Source: Paenisporosarcina quisquiliarum
Lineage (GTDB): Bacteria > Bacillota > Bacilli > Bacillales_A > Planococcaceae
Reading direction: 5' to 3'
Assembly: GCF_027563315.1 (NCBI RefSeq)
Contig: NZ_JAMKBJ010000006.1
Location: 150,659-214,658 of the forward strand
DNA length: 64,000 nt
This document shows, piece after piece, positions 17,632-26,469 of the stretch. Below the pieces are notes generated by a model that was not told the DNA's origin, made no database searches, and saw only the letters and a program-made list of their open reading frames with translations. Positions within the stretch are counted from its first letter, which is position 1; each line of letters starts with the position of its first letter. The position numbers and the translations under genes were made by a program.

Positions 17632-18532
17632 TTTCCCAATCGTCTTAGTGGACGATTTTCAGGGTGCAACGGATTCTATCAAGATCCAAGCAGCAATAAA
17701 TTTTGCTGAAACGAATAATCAAAAGGTTGTAGTAAGTGGAAATAGAACGTATACCTTGAATGCGCCAATTGTGATTAAGAAAGGTGTCGAGTTGCAAGCA
17801 AGTCGTGCAACACACTATACCGTACAAGGCAATTTCCGGGTGTTTGAACTTCAGCAAAATGCTTCATTGGTAGGTGGTTTCATTACAATAAATAGTTCGA
17901 GTTACAATTCTGACGTTATTTTTTTGGATGGAAAATACCAATATGAAAAAACGCGTGTGAAGGATTTGTATTTGACGAATTGGTCCGGAAAAAATGGAGG
18001 AACGGCAATCAAGCTATATGCAGGTGCAAACGGCAGCAAAATTCAATATATCAATTTCGAAAATATATCCATTTCGAGGTTTTCGAAAGGAATATTTTTG
18101 CAAGCAGTGAAACCCGCGACTGGTGAAGCGTGGGTCAATGCCAATCGGTTCGATAAAATTACTATCGATGGATGTACAGATATGATTGTACTGGACTCCT
18201 CAAAGCAGCCACCAAATGAATGCTCAGGCAATGTCTTTACCAATCTTCAAATCCAACCTTCCAGTAACACCAACAAGCTGTTTACGATTACTGGAACAGA
18301 AAATCAATTTGAAGGAATGTCATGGGATTTGCATTTCATCAAACATACCAATCCTGTTGTCGAGTTTAAAGCGGCCAGTGCCGGCAATCAGTTCCGAATC
18401 TTACTTCCATACAATCGAATCGTCAACAATGGAGATCATAACAATAGTATAGGGAGAGATATCATCCCGTTAACTACAAGTGATCCGAAGAACCCAACGA
18501 TTGGGCAAATATGGTTAAGGGTGGATTTATAA
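17624..18532 (+). CDS. Pectate-lyase-like beta-helix protein (tail-spike type)
   Basis: A 302-residue protein. The N-terminus (FPIVLVDDFQGATDSIKIQAAINFAE) is the usual entry of the Pectate_lyase_3 / right-handed beta-helix family found in phage tail spikes and appendages, and the body is Asn/Gly/Ser/Val-rich with strand-turn periodicity. The C-terminal TTSDPKNPTIGQIWLRVDL is typical of phage receptor-binding and tail accessory proteins. No signal peptide. ATG 17624 has GGAGATG 6 nt upstream; ATG 17615 is an alternative. No other phage gene is near, so it may be a domesticated spike, a surface or spore-coat component, or a prophage remnant. Confidence 0.6.
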   Translation: MADFPIVLVDDFQGATDSIKIQAAINFAETNNQKVVVSGNRTYTLNAPIVIKKGVELQASRATHYTVQGNFRVFELQQNASLVGGFITINSSSYNSDVIFLDGKYQYEKTRVKDLYLTNWSGKNGGTAIKLYAGANGSKIQYINFENISISRFSKGIFLQAVKPATGEAWVNANRFDKITIDGCTDMIVLDSSKQPPNECSGNVFTNLQIQPSSNTNKLFTITGTENQFEGMSWDLHFIKHTNPVVEFKAASAGNQFRILLPYNRIVNNGDHNNSIGRDIIPLTTSDPKNPTIGQIWLRVDL

Positions 18533-18738
18533 TGACCACACCCATCACGTACCAGAAAATCCAAACAGCTAAAGGGATTCTTCGGGTTCCTATTTACAAG
18601 GTTAGTGATGTAAAAGATTCATCTTTACGGATTTACACTGGCAAAGGAATCGGCTGTTATGACCTAGTTTCACCCTCAAATGTTACTCCCTTGCGCGTCA
18701 TGACTGCCAAAGGAATACGAGGAATTCGCACCATTTAA
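18532..18738 (+). CDS. Small protein coupled to the beta-helix gene
   Basis: A 68-residue protein (TTPITYQKIQTAKGILRVPIY...) whose ATG overlaps the stop of the previous gene (TAATG). Two related segments, IQTAKGILRVP and MTAKGIRGIRT, suggest an internal repeat. No family recognised; by context a partner or tip of the beta-helix protein. Confidence 0.6.
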   Translation: MTTPITYQKIQTAKGILRVPIYKVSDVKDSSLRIYTGKGIGCYDLVSPSNVTPLRVMTAKGIRGIRTI

Positions 18739-18774
18739 TGGAGCCCCTCGATTTACAGAATAAATAGTTTGGGC

Positions 18775-18810
18775 CAAACCAGCAACATCATTCGTTGCTG
18801 GTTTCTTTTG
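18775..18810 (+). terminator. Rho-independent terminator
   Basis: Perfect stem AAACCAGCAAC / GTTGCTGGTTT with T-rich tail, closing the three-gene cassette. Confidence 0.85.
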
Positions 18811-18879
18811 TGAAATGAAAATTTCTGATCTAATGAAATTTATGGTACGCTTGTCTCAAAAAATAATGGGGGAAATGAA

Positions 18880-20571
18880 ATGACTAAAGAAACGAACTGG
18901 TGGAAGAAAAGTGTTGTGTATCAAGTGTATCCGCGCAGTTTTTATGATTCAAATGGAGATGGAATCGGTGATTTACAGGGCATCATTTCAAAATTGGATT
19001 ATTTGGCGGAGCTTGGTGTAGACGTGATTTGGCTAAGTCCGGTTTATGATTCGCCGAATGATGACAATGGTTATGATATTAGGGATTATCAAAACATCAT
19101 GGATGAATTCGGCACAATGGCGGATTTTGATGAGTTGTTGGAAGCTGCAAAGGAACGAAATCTCAAAATCATTATGGATTTGGTCGTCAATCATACATCA
19201 GATGAACATGCATGGTTTGTTGAGTCAAAGTCGAGTGTGGACAATCCTAAACGAGATTATTACATTTGGGCACCAGGGAAAAACGGTCAGCCGCCGAACA
19301 ATTGGGGATCGGTGTTTGGAGGTTCCGCTTGGCAATGGAATGAGGAAACACAGGACTATTATCTTCATCTGTTTTCAAAAAAACAGCCTGATTTAAATTG
19401 GGAACATGAAGAATTGAGACAGTCGGTATATGACATGATGCGTTTTTGGCTTGATAAAGGAATTGGCGGATTCCGCATGGATGTCATCAATTTCATTTCA
19501 AAAGTTCCAGGCTTGCCTGATGGCGATAAAAAAGAAGACCAAGCATTCGGAGATGGAAGTCCATACTTCATGAATGGTCCTAAAATACATGACTTCTTAC
19601 ACGAGATGAATCAGGAAGTGCTTTCGCATTATGACGTCCTGACAGTTGGAGAAATGCCGGGTGCGTCACCGAAGGAAGCCATCGATTACACGAATCCTGA
19701 AAATAAAGAAGTGAACATGATTTTCACGTTCGAACATATGGATTTGGATAGCGGACAAAATGGAAAATGGGATTTAAAACAACTGGATTTGATAGACCTA
19801 AAAGAAAATCTTGAAAAGTGGCAAACGTCTCTTCAAGGCAAGGGATGGAACAGTCTATATTGGAACAATCATGACCAGCCTCGAATTGTTTCGCGTTTCG
19901 GGGACGATGGGGAATATCGCGTGCAGTCGGCAAAAATGCTTGGGACTTGTTTACATATGATGCAAGGGACACCTTATATTTATCAAGGTGAAGAAATCGG
20001 CATGACGAATGTGGCGTTTGAAACGATTGATCAATATAAGGACCTTGAAACGTTAAATATGTATAATGAAAAAATCGAACAAGGTGTCGATCATAATACA
20101 ATTATGCAATCTATTTATACAAAAGGTCGCGACAATGCCCGTACCCCGATGCAGTGGTCATCCGAAAAAAATGGTGGTTTTACAACGGGAACTCCTTGGA
20201 TTGAAGTGAATCCGAAGTACACTGAAATAAATGTGGAAAACGATTTACAAAGTGAACAATCGATTTTTGCGCATTATCAGCAGTTAATCAGTTTGAGGAA
20301 ACAGTTGGATGTCATCACAAACGGAGACTTTAATTTACTATTCAAAGATCATCCGCAACTATTTGCTTACGAACGTAAAACTGAAGCAGAAAGCCTTCTC
20401 GTGTTATGTAATTTCAGTAAGAAAGAAATACTTCTGGAAAAAGATGTGGTGAAAAACTATTCAACTAATAGTAAGGTCATTGTCCGGAATTATTCATCCG
20501 TTGAATTGTTAAATGACTTTGTTTTGCGACCTTATGAGGCGTTGGTCTTTTATTCTTCAAAGTCGGAATGA
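18880..20571 (+). CDS. GH13 oligo-1,6-glucosidase-type alpha-glucosidase
   Basis: A 563-residue cytoplasmic glycoside hydrolase of family GH13 (subfamily 31 type). Catalytic residues: nucleophile Asp201 in GFRMDVINF, acid/base Glu258 in VGEMPG and Asp in NNHDQPR; QPDLNW is also present. The residue after the nucleophile is Val202, which in this family goes with alpha-1,6 (isomaltose/panose-type) specificity. No signal peptide, so substrates must be imported. The start ATG has GGGGGAAATGAA upstream. First of a co-directional group with a glucokinase and an MsmX-type ATPase. Confidence 0.9.
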   Translation: MTKETNWWKKSVVYQVYPRSFYDSNGDGIGDLQGIISKLDYLAELGVDVIWLSPVYDSPNDDNGYDIRDYQNIMDEFGTMADFDELLEAAKERNLKIIMDLVVNHTSDEHAWFVESKSSVDNPKRDYYIWAPGKNGQPPNNWGSVFGGSAWQWNEETQDYYLHLFSKKQPDLNWEHEELRQSVYDMMRFWLDKGIGGFRMDVINFISKVPGLPDGDKKEDQAFGDGSPYFMNGPKIHDFLHEMNQEVLSHYDVLTVGEMPGASPKEAIDYTNPENKEVNMIFTFEHMDLDSGQNGKWDLKQLDLIDLKENLEKWQTSLQGKGWNSLYWNNHDQPRIVSRFGDDGEYRVQSAKMLGTCLHMMQGTPYIYQGEEIGMTNVAFETIDQYKDLETLNMYNEKIEQGVDHNTIMQSIYTKGRDNARTPMQWSSEKNGGFTTGTPWIEVNPKYTEINVENDLQSEQSIFAHYQQLISLRKQLDVITNGDFNLLFKDHPQLFAYERKTEAESLLVLCNFSKKEILLEKDVVKNYSTNSKVIVRNYSSVELLNDFVLRPYEALVFYSSKSE

Positions 20572-20674
20572 ATAGAGCAAAAAATCTAATATAGACGAAT
20601 CTTTAAAATCATGTATGATAAAAAAGATAACTTCATCATTTAATAGAATTTAACTTAATGGAGGTCAAGAGTAA

Positions 20675-21568
20675 ATGGTAGTCCTTGGTGTGGATATTGG
20701 GGGGACGAAAATTCGTTTTGGCGTTGTCGATTCGACTGGACAAGTGATTGAAGATCATGTTGTTCCAACTCAGATTCCTCTGTATCCTTATTTAGAAGAA
20801 AAAATCGTTGAATTTTTACAGAACCATCCGCAAATTGAGGCGATTGGAATCGGTACGAGAGGAATGGTTGATGCCGAACAAGGTGTCATCACTTTCGAAA
20901 CTGAAACATTGCCTGGGTGGCAAGGCACAGAAGTGAAAGCGCTTTTACAGAAAGCGACGGGACTTCGTGTCGAGGTTAATAATGATGCGAACTGTGCGGG
21001 TCTTGCTGAAAATCGACTGGGAGCTGCGAAAGGTTTCCGACGTACGGTTTGTTTAACGGTAGGTACTGGTCTTGGTGGTGGATTTGTCATCGATGGTCAC
21101 ATTATGAACGGAGCTCACGGCGGTGCCGGGGAAGTCGGTCATATGATTTTATATCCGAATGGTCACGTTTGTGCATGTGGTCGCCCTGGATGCAGCGAAC
21201 AATATGTTTCAGGAACAGCGCTTCGACGCTTTATTTCTGAACAGAACATTGTCGACGAAAATAATGAACTCGTATCCCCGAACCGAATGTTCGAATTGGC
21301 TCAAGAAGGTCATGTGAAAGCACTGACCCTTACGAAACAATTCACGGGTGATTTAGCCGTTGTCATCAGTTCACTCCAAGCTGTTCTTGATATGGATTGC
21401 GTCGTAATTGGCGGAGGTGTATCTGAATCGGCTGATGGCTGGTGGTCCTACTTGCTGGAGGCACTTGAACCGTTGTTGCTGAAGCCATTGGAAGTAAAAA
21501 GAGCGAAGTTTGGCAATGAAGCAGGAATGCTTGGTGCAGCTTTACTTGTATGGACAGAAGAAAATTAA
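20675..21568 (+). CDS. glcK: ROK-family glucokinase
   Basis: A 297-residue sugar kinase with the ATP-binding GVDIGGTKIRFGVVD at the N-terminus, the ROK signature and the zinc site CACGRPGCSEQ (about 168-178). Likely phosphorylates glucose released by the flanking alpha-glucosidases; a role with another hexose cannot be excluded. GGAGG precedes ATG 20675, and the following ATPase gene begins about 18 nt after its stop, so the two are an operon. Confidence 0.85.
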   Translation: MVVLGVDIGGTKIRFGVVDSTGQVIEDHVVPTQIPLYPYLEEKIVEFLQNHPQIEAIGIGTRGMVDAEQGVITFETETLPGWQGTEVKALLQKATGLRVEVNNDANCAGLAENRLGAAKGFRRTVCLTVGTGLGGGFVIDGHIMNGAHGGAGEVGHMILYPNGHVCACGRPGCSEQYVSGTALRRFISEQNIVDENNELVSPNRMFELAQEGHVKALTLTKQFTGDLAVVISSLQAVLDMDCVVIGGGVSESADGWWSYLLEALEPLLLKPLEVKRAKFGNEAGMLGAALLVWTEEN

Positions 21569-21586
21569 GCAAAGGACGTGGATAGA

Positions 21587-22672
21587 TTGGCAAAATTAGT
21601 GTTAGAAAATATATCTAAGATTTATGATAACAACGTCACTGCGGTCTCGAATTTCGACCTACAAGTGGAAGAACAAGAATTTATTGTTTTTGTTGGTCCA
21701 TCTGGTTGTGGAAAGTCGACAACATTACGCATGATTGCTGGTCTTGAAGATATTTCAAAAGGCGATTTTTATATCGATGGCAAACGTATGAATGATGTGC
21801 CACCAAAAGAACGTGATATCGCAATGGTATTCCAAAACTATGCGCTATACCCTCATATGACAGTATTTGAAAATATGGCATTCGGCCTGAAATTACGTAA
21901 GTTTCCAAAAGCTGAAATTGCAGAACGAGTTAAAAATGCTGCTGAAATTCTAGGTTTGGAACCTTATTTAGATCGTAAACCAAAAGCACTTTCAGGTGGT
22001 CAACGTCAACGTGTGGCTTTAGGTCGTGCGATTGTCCGTGACGCTAATCTTTTCTTAATGGATGAGCCATTATCCAATCTTGATTCGAAATTGCGTGTTC
22101 AAATGCGTGCTGAAATCGCCAAATTACATTTACGTCTGAAAACGACAACGATTTATGTAACACATGACCAAACGGAAGCTATGACAATGGCATCACGTAT
22201 CGTCATCATGAAAGATGGACTTGTTCAGCAAATCGGTACGCCGAAAGAAGTATATGACAAGCCGGATAATGTTTTCGTCGGAGGATTCATCGGTTCGCCT
22301 TCAATGAACTTCATCAACGGGAAAGTTGTTAATGGACAATTTGTAATTGGAAAAACGTCTCTTGCAATTCCACCTTCTCATACAACTTACTTAAAAGAGC
22401 AAGGCTACGAAGGGAAAGAAGTAATTTTAGGTATTCGTCCTGAACATATTACAAACGACGCCCCAGTAGGATCACCGACGTTACCTGTGAAAGTAGAAGT
22501 ATCAGAACTTACTGGTGCTGAATTGATGATTTACTCGAACATTGACAACCAAGAATTCATTTCACGTGTGGATGCAAGTAGCAACCTTCAGCCAGGTGAT
22601 ATGATTAATCTTGCTTTCAACTTAGAAAAAGGGCACTTTTTCGATAAAGAAAGTGAATTACGTATTAAATAA
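21587..22672 (+). CDS. msmX: MsmX/UgpC-type sugar ABC transporter ATPase
   Basis: A 361-residue ATPase with Walker A GPSGCGKST, Q-loop FQNYALYPHM, signature LSGGQRQR, Walker B FLMDEPLSNLDS and a C-terminal TOBE/OB regulatory region. MsmX-type ATPases energise several sugar importers at once in B. subtilis. No permease or binding protein is encoded next to it, so it presumably serves transporters elsewhere. TTG 21587 is the likely start (AAAGGA 10 nt upstream); GTG 21578 is too close. Close paralog of the ATPase at 59778. Confidence 0.85.
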   Translation: MAKLVLENISKIYDNNVTAVSNFDLQVEEQEFIVFVGPSGCGKSTTLRMIAGLEDISKGDFYIDGKRMNDVPPKERDIAMVFQNYALYPHMTVFENMAFGLKLRKFPKAEIAERVKNAAEILGLEPYLDRKPKALSGGQRQRVALGRAIVRDANLFLMDEPLSNLDSKLRVQMRAEIAKLHLRLKTTTIYVTHDQTEAMTMASRIVIMKDGLVQQIGTPKEVYDKPDNVFVGGFIGSPSMNFINGKVVNGQFVIGKTSLAIPPSHTTYLKEQGYEGKEVILGIRPEHITNDAPVGSPTLPVKVEVSELTGAELMIYSNIDNQEFISRVDASSNLQPGDMINLAFNLEKGHFFDKESELRIK

Positions 22673-22742
22673 AGTATTTGAATAATAAAAAAAGTAGGAT
22701 TGAATGAATAATCTTCATGTGATACGATAAGTTTACTTATTA

Positions 22743-22790
22743 GTGAAAACGGTTGCACAAACATTTATATGTTTATGCAAACGTTTTCAC
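22743..22790. promoter_or_regulatory. 48-bp palindrome with two cre-like operators
   Basis: Two 22-bp arms (22743-22764 and 22769-22790) are inverted repeats with only two mismatches around a 4-bp centre. Each arm carries a 14-bp catabolite/LacI-type site: TGAAAACGGTTGCA and TGCAAACGTTTTCA, each 13 of 14 to the cre consensus. It lies upstream of the second alpha-glucosidase and is a candidate binding site for CcpA or a LacI-family MalR-type regulator. No T-run follows, so it is not a terminator. Confidence 0.65.
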
Positions 22791-23165
22791 ATATGAAGAG
22801 AATTTTTAAAAATTATAAGCTCGGGCTCAAGCTCCTTATTTATTCTTAACTTAAAATTCAACGTGAGCAAAACAAGCTTTTATCTGGATTTTTACATAGA
22901 AACTTACATGCGAGTGGGTTGTCCGATTTTTTCTATCTTCCTCAACATGATGACTATAAAGGCTAATCATCATTCGTTTCTCTTCGATTAAGCATATTCA
23001 CTATTACTTTCGAAAAATAATGCCAGAGCAGTCGTATATAGCTAGGAGCGTATACGTTAATTTAAACCCAATAGAATTTTTAGGATATTTCGCATTAAAG
23101 AAATAAAATTATGATGTAAAGTTATGGTAATGAACGTAATTTCTTGTAATGAAGGAGGTAAAGAT
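22791..23165 (+). other. Long leader between operator and alpha-glucosidase
   Basis: About 375 bp without a gene. AT-rich; I see no riboswitch fold or clear hairpin with a T-run, and a promoter cannot be assigned with confidence. Confidence 0.3.
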
Positions 23166-24833
23166 TTGACTAGAAACTGGTGGAAAGAAGCAATTGCATA
23201 TCAAGTGTATCCACGTAGCTTTATGGATTCAAATGGAGACGGCATAGGTGATCTTCAAGGAATCATTTCAAAATTGGATTATCTGAAGGATTTAGGGATA
23301 GACGTCATCTGGATCTGCCCGATGTACAAATCACCAAATGATGACAATGGTTATGACATTAGCGATTACCAAGACATCATGGATGAATTCGGAACGATGG
23401 AAGATTTCACTCAATTACTGTCGGAAGTCCATGCTCGAGGCATGAAATTAATTATTGACTTGGTCATTAATCATACGAGCGATGAGCACCAATGGTTTAT
23501 TGAGTCAAAATCGTCTAAAGACAATCCGAAGCGTGATTGGTACGTTTGGCGTGACGGCAAAGATGGCAAAGAGCCAAACAACTGGGAAAGTATTTTCAAT
23601 GGTTCAGCTTGGCAATTGGATGAAGAGAGCGGGCAATATTACTTGCACATCTTCTCAACAAAACAACCTGACCTGAACTGGGAAAATCCAGAAGTGCGTA
23701 CAGCTCTTTACGACATGATCAACTGGTGGTTAGATCAAGGCATCGATGGTTTCCGAGTAGATGCGATCAGTCATATTAAGAAAGACCAAACGTTCTCTGA
23801 TATGCAAAACGATACAGATCAACCGTATATACACGCATGGGAAAAGTACATGAACGTTGATGGCATTCAACCTTTCCTTGAAGAACTTAAACAAGAGACG
23901 TTTTCAAAATACGATATCATGACGGTCGGCGAAGCTAACGGTGTTAGTGTCGACGAAATCGATCAATGGGTCGGAGAAGTAAACGGTAAATTCAATATGG
24001 TATTCCAATTCGAACACTTGGGTTTATGGGATGCTGAAGGCAAGAAAACGCTAGATATCAAAGGACTTAAAAACGTGTTAACTCGCTGGCAAAAAGGCTT
24101 AGAGAACAACGGTTGGAACGCTTTGTTCATCGAAAATCATGACAAAGCCCGCATCGTCTCTACTTGGGGCAATGACAAAGAGTACTGGTACGAAAGCGCA
24201 ACTTCCATTGCAGCTATGTACTTCTTCATGCAAGGTACACCATTCATTTATCAAGGTCAGGAAATCGGTATGACCAATGTCCAGTTCGCATCGATTGAAG
24301 AATACAACGATGTAGCGATCAAAGGCATGTACGCATCCAAAATGAGTGAAGGCAAGACGCACGAAGAAATCATGGACATCATCTGGTCATCAAGCCGCGA
24401 TAACTCACGTACTCCGATGCAATGGTCAGCTGAACAAAATGCAGGCTTCTCAAGTGGTACTCCTTGGATTGGCATCAATCCAAACTACGTTGAAATCAAC
24501 GTTGAAAACCAGTTGAAAGATGAACAGTCGATCTATCACTTCTATAAGAAGATGATTCAGTTGAAGAAATCGCAGGATGTCTTTACGTATGGCACATATG
24601 ATTTATTGTTACCGGATCATGAATTTGTGTACGCATATTCACGAACTCTGGGTGACGAACAAGTAATCGTCATTTCAAACTTAGGTGCAACTTCCGTTTC
24701 TGTTGATAAAATGGCTGAGCGTGCATTTGAATTCGACAACTTGTTATTAACGAACAAAGACGTGCAGCCTCATGAAGCAATGCACAGCTTCGAGATGGCA
24801 CCATTTGAGACACGTATTTATAAAATGAATTAA
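23166..24833 (+). CDS. GH13 alpha-glucosidase, alpha-1,4-type
   Basis: A 555-residue paralog of the enzyme at 18880, with nucleophile Asp199 in GFRVDAISH, acid/base Glu in VGEANG and Asp in ENHDKAR. The residue after the nucleophile is Ala200 where the other enzyme has Val; in GH13_31 enzymes Ala goes with alpha-1,4 (maltose-type) activity. Cytoplasmic. TTG 23166 is the likely start because GGAGG lies 7 nt upstream; ATG 23124 has no site. Preceded by the palindromic operator at 22743. Confidence 0.85.
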   Translation: MTRNWWKEAIAYQVYPRSFMDSNGDGIGDLQGIISKLDYLKDLGIDVIWICPMYKSPNDDNGYDISDYQDIMDEFGTMEDFTQLLSEVHARGMKLIIDLVINHTSDEHQWFIESKSSKDNPKRDWYVWRDGKDGKEPNNWESIFNGSAWQLDEESGQYYLHIFSTKQPDLNWENPEVRTALYDMINWWLDQGIDGFRVDAISHIKKDQTFSDMQNDTDQPYIHAWEKYMNVDGIQPFLEELKQETFSKYDIMTVGEANGVSVDEIDQWVGEVNGKFNMVFQFEHLGLWDAEGKKTLDIKGLKNVLTRWQKGLENNGWNALFIENHDKARIVSTWGNDKEYWYESATSIAAMYFFMQGTPFIYQGQEIGMTNVQFASIEEYNDVAIKGMYASKMSEGKTHEEIMDIIWSSSRDNSRTPMQWSAEQNAGFSSGTPWIGINPNYVEINVENQLKDEQSIYHFYKKMIQLKKSQDVFTYGTYDLLLPDHEFVYAYSRTLGDEQVIVISNLGATSVSVDKMAERAFEFDNLLLTNKDVQPHEAMHSFEMAPFETRIYKMN

Positions 24834-24847
24834 TTCGAGAGATCAGT

Positions 24848-24876
24848 GAAACCTTGCCGATTTGGGAAGGTTTTTA
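24848..24876 (+). terminator. Rho-independent terminator
   Basis: Short stem AAACCTT / AAGGTTT plus T-run after the second alpha-glucosidase. Confidence 0.7.
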
Positions 24877-24930
24877 TTATGGAGATTAGTGATGGGGGCT
24901 CAACAAGTTAACTTGGAGATGAGAAGTGTT

Positions 24931-25000
24931 TGAGCGATAAATCGTCAGAATGAGATAATCTCCAGTTTGAGCGATAAACCCTCCGAAATGAGCGATAATT
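24931..25000. repeat. Degenerate TGAGCGATAA repeat array
   Basis: TGAGCGATAA-like words start at 24931, 24951 (TGAGATAA), 24968 and 24989; the last step is 21 bp, the first 20 bp and one is 17 bp. A looser member of the phased-array class. The rest of the gap to 25316 shows no gene; GAGCGATAA/GAGCGGAAAA fragments recur near 25210. Confidence 0.6.
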
Positions 25001-25316
25001 TTTTCACAAACGTCAGCGCAGCTAAATATACGTCTCATTGTCCAAGTGTACTAGCCTATGAAACGGTGTCTATTATCCAAACAGGAGCGCAGCGAAATCA
25101 AGACCATTAAATCTTTAAACCTGAATGGGAGCCATTCCGCTCATTCGCTCCAGGCTCATTTCTGTGAGTGATGGGTACTGCCAAGATTCTGCAAGTCAAC
25201 TTGGTGTTGAGACGTGTTTGAGCGGAAAATTTCAATGAATGTATGGAGCAAAGATAATGAAAAAATGGAACTAAATTGGGGATTATTCGTCTGATTTATA
25301 AAAGGAGATAAGATAC

Positions 25317-25673
25317 ATGAAAAAGATTTTTGTCATGTGGTTATTTATTTTATTGATTATTTCTGGTTGTTCAATGGAAGTTCAAGAGTTTAAAGGTCCA
25401 ACATCAGAATCAGCGTCCTATGCAGCAATCCTCATCGTAAATGGTGATCAATATTTATCGGTTGGAACTAAAAATCAAGGAGAATATACTCTAGGTGAAG
25501 AGGTAGGAAAAGTAGCAACACGATTGCCACCAGAAGTTCTTCCAAAAGACGATTTTGCATCCAATTATTTAGATGAAGGGACAATCATTTATTCGGTTAA
25601 GGAAGATAACGAGGTATTTCTCGTTGAAACCAACGAAGAAGATGTCTATGAGGTTTTTGAGAAGTCTTCATAA
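25317..25673 (+). CDS. Small lipoprotein
   Basis: A 118-residue protein with a lipoprotein signal (hydrophobic 4-16, lipobox LIISGC with Cys18). The mature part is a small acidic domain with no recognised family. AAAGGAGAT precedes ATG 25317. Single-gene unit with terminator. Confidence 0.75.
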   Translation: MKKIFVMWLFILLIISGCSMEVQEFKGPTSESASYAAILIVNGDQYLSVGTKNQGEYTLGEEVGKVATRLPPEVLPKDDFASNYLDEGTIIYSVKEDNEVFLVETNEEDVYEVFEKSS

Positions 25674-25700
25674 TGATATTTAAAGAATAGAAGGAACGAG

Positions 25701-25731
25701 AAAAGCACCGTTAAACTTACGGTGCTTTTTG
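25701..25731 (+). terminator. Rho-independent terminator
   Basis: Perfect stem AAAAGCACCGT / ACGGTGCTTTTT. Confidence 0.9.
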
Positions 25732-25757
25732 TAGTGATTATTAATAAGATCTTAAAA

Positions 25758-25976
25758 TTAGCGCTTTTTATTAAAATTTTCTGCGGGTTTTGGATCCACT
25801 TTATGAACATCATTTTTCAGCATAAAGTAGGAGATGATACCGGAGACTACCGATCCACCTGCGGTAATTAAAATACGTGTTGTGAGAGGGATTTCTGAAT
25901 ACTCTTTACCTAAATACCACAATGACAAAACTGCGACAACGACCATAATGGGAACGACAAATTTAAAACGTTTCAT
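25758..25976 (-). CDS. Small membrane protein, two TM segments
   Basis: A 72-residue protein with two hydrophobic helices (about 6-22 and 34-52) and a charged tail. No recognised function. An AAGGAAG-type site precedes the ATG. Confidence 0.6.
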   Translation of the reverse strand: MKRFKFVVPIMVVVAVLSLWYLGKEYSEIPLTTRILITAGGSVVSGIISYFMLKNDVHKVDPKPAENFNKKR

Positions 25977-26067
25977 GTAGGATTACTTCCTTTTTACTTT
26001 TAAGTGTATCATAAGGAACTATTTTCGAGGGTGGCTATTCGTTGAACTTTAGCGATAGGTATCTTAG

Positions 26068-26161
26068 TCTGAAAAATCGCGGCTGACGTCTGAAAAAAGT
26101 GAATTGGCCTCTGAAAAAATGACGTTCACGTCTGAAAAATCTACCTTGACGTCTGAAAACA
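26068..26161. repeat. Phased ACGTCTGAAAAA repeat array (A), 21-bp period
   Basis: TCTGAAAA(A) begins at 26068, 26089, 26110, 26131 and 26152, exactly 21 bp apart in all four steps; the upstream half of each spacer varies while (G/C)ACG often precedes the word. Confidence 0.9.
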
Positions 26162-26288
26162 TGATAAACCTGGAGACAACCCTTCACCCAAATAGTAGCG
26201 TAGCGAAAACAAAACCATAAAAGTCATTAAACCTCAACAGGAGCCATATCGATGATCCCCGATTCGTAATGTTGTGACTGAGCGGCAG

Positions 26289-26394
26289 TCTGACTTTTTT
26301 GCGTTGACGTCTGAAAAAATGACGACCACGTCTGAAAGTTGTGAAGTGACGTCTGAATAAAGAGGCATGACGTCGGAAAAATCAATATTTGTCT
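26289..26394. repeat. Phased ACGTCTGAAAAA repeat array (B), 21-bp period
   Basis: The same word begins at 26289, 26310, 26331, 26352 and 26373 (the last as TCGGAAAAA), again exactly 21 bp apart. Arrays A and B are separated by about 130 bp of unrelated sequence and, counted together, lie within a 675-bp gene-free stretch. Confidence 0.9.
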
Positions 26395-26422
26395 GACTCA
26401 CTTTAGAACCGGCTACGAAAAA

Positions 26423-26457
26423 AACAAGCGACTGAAAAAATCTTCAGTCGCTTGTTA
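26423..26457. terminator. Hairpin, probable terminator
   Basis: Stem AACAAGCGACTGAA / TTCAGTCGCTTGTT. A-rich on the left side, so U-rich when read on the minus strand; it can serve the minus-strand gene ending at 26651. Confidence 0.6.
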
Positions 26458-26469
26458 TTCTTATCATAT

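Noticed and set aside
19724..20101. 125-codon minus-strand ORF inside the first alpha-glucosidase
   Set aside because: Antisense shadow; the + strand carries catalytic GH13 motifs in this interval.
22743..22790. The palindrome as a transcription terminator for the ATPase gene
   Set aside because: No T-run follows either arm, and the arms match operator consensus sequences instead.
24931..25316. Small coding genes in the region between the second alpha-glucosidase and the lipoprotein
   Set aside because: No ORF with a ribosome site; the region consists of repeat words and AT-rich sequence.
26068..26394. Possible CRISPR array
   Set aside because: Units are only 21 bp with 9-12 conserved bases and no 25-40 bp spacers; no cas gene is present.
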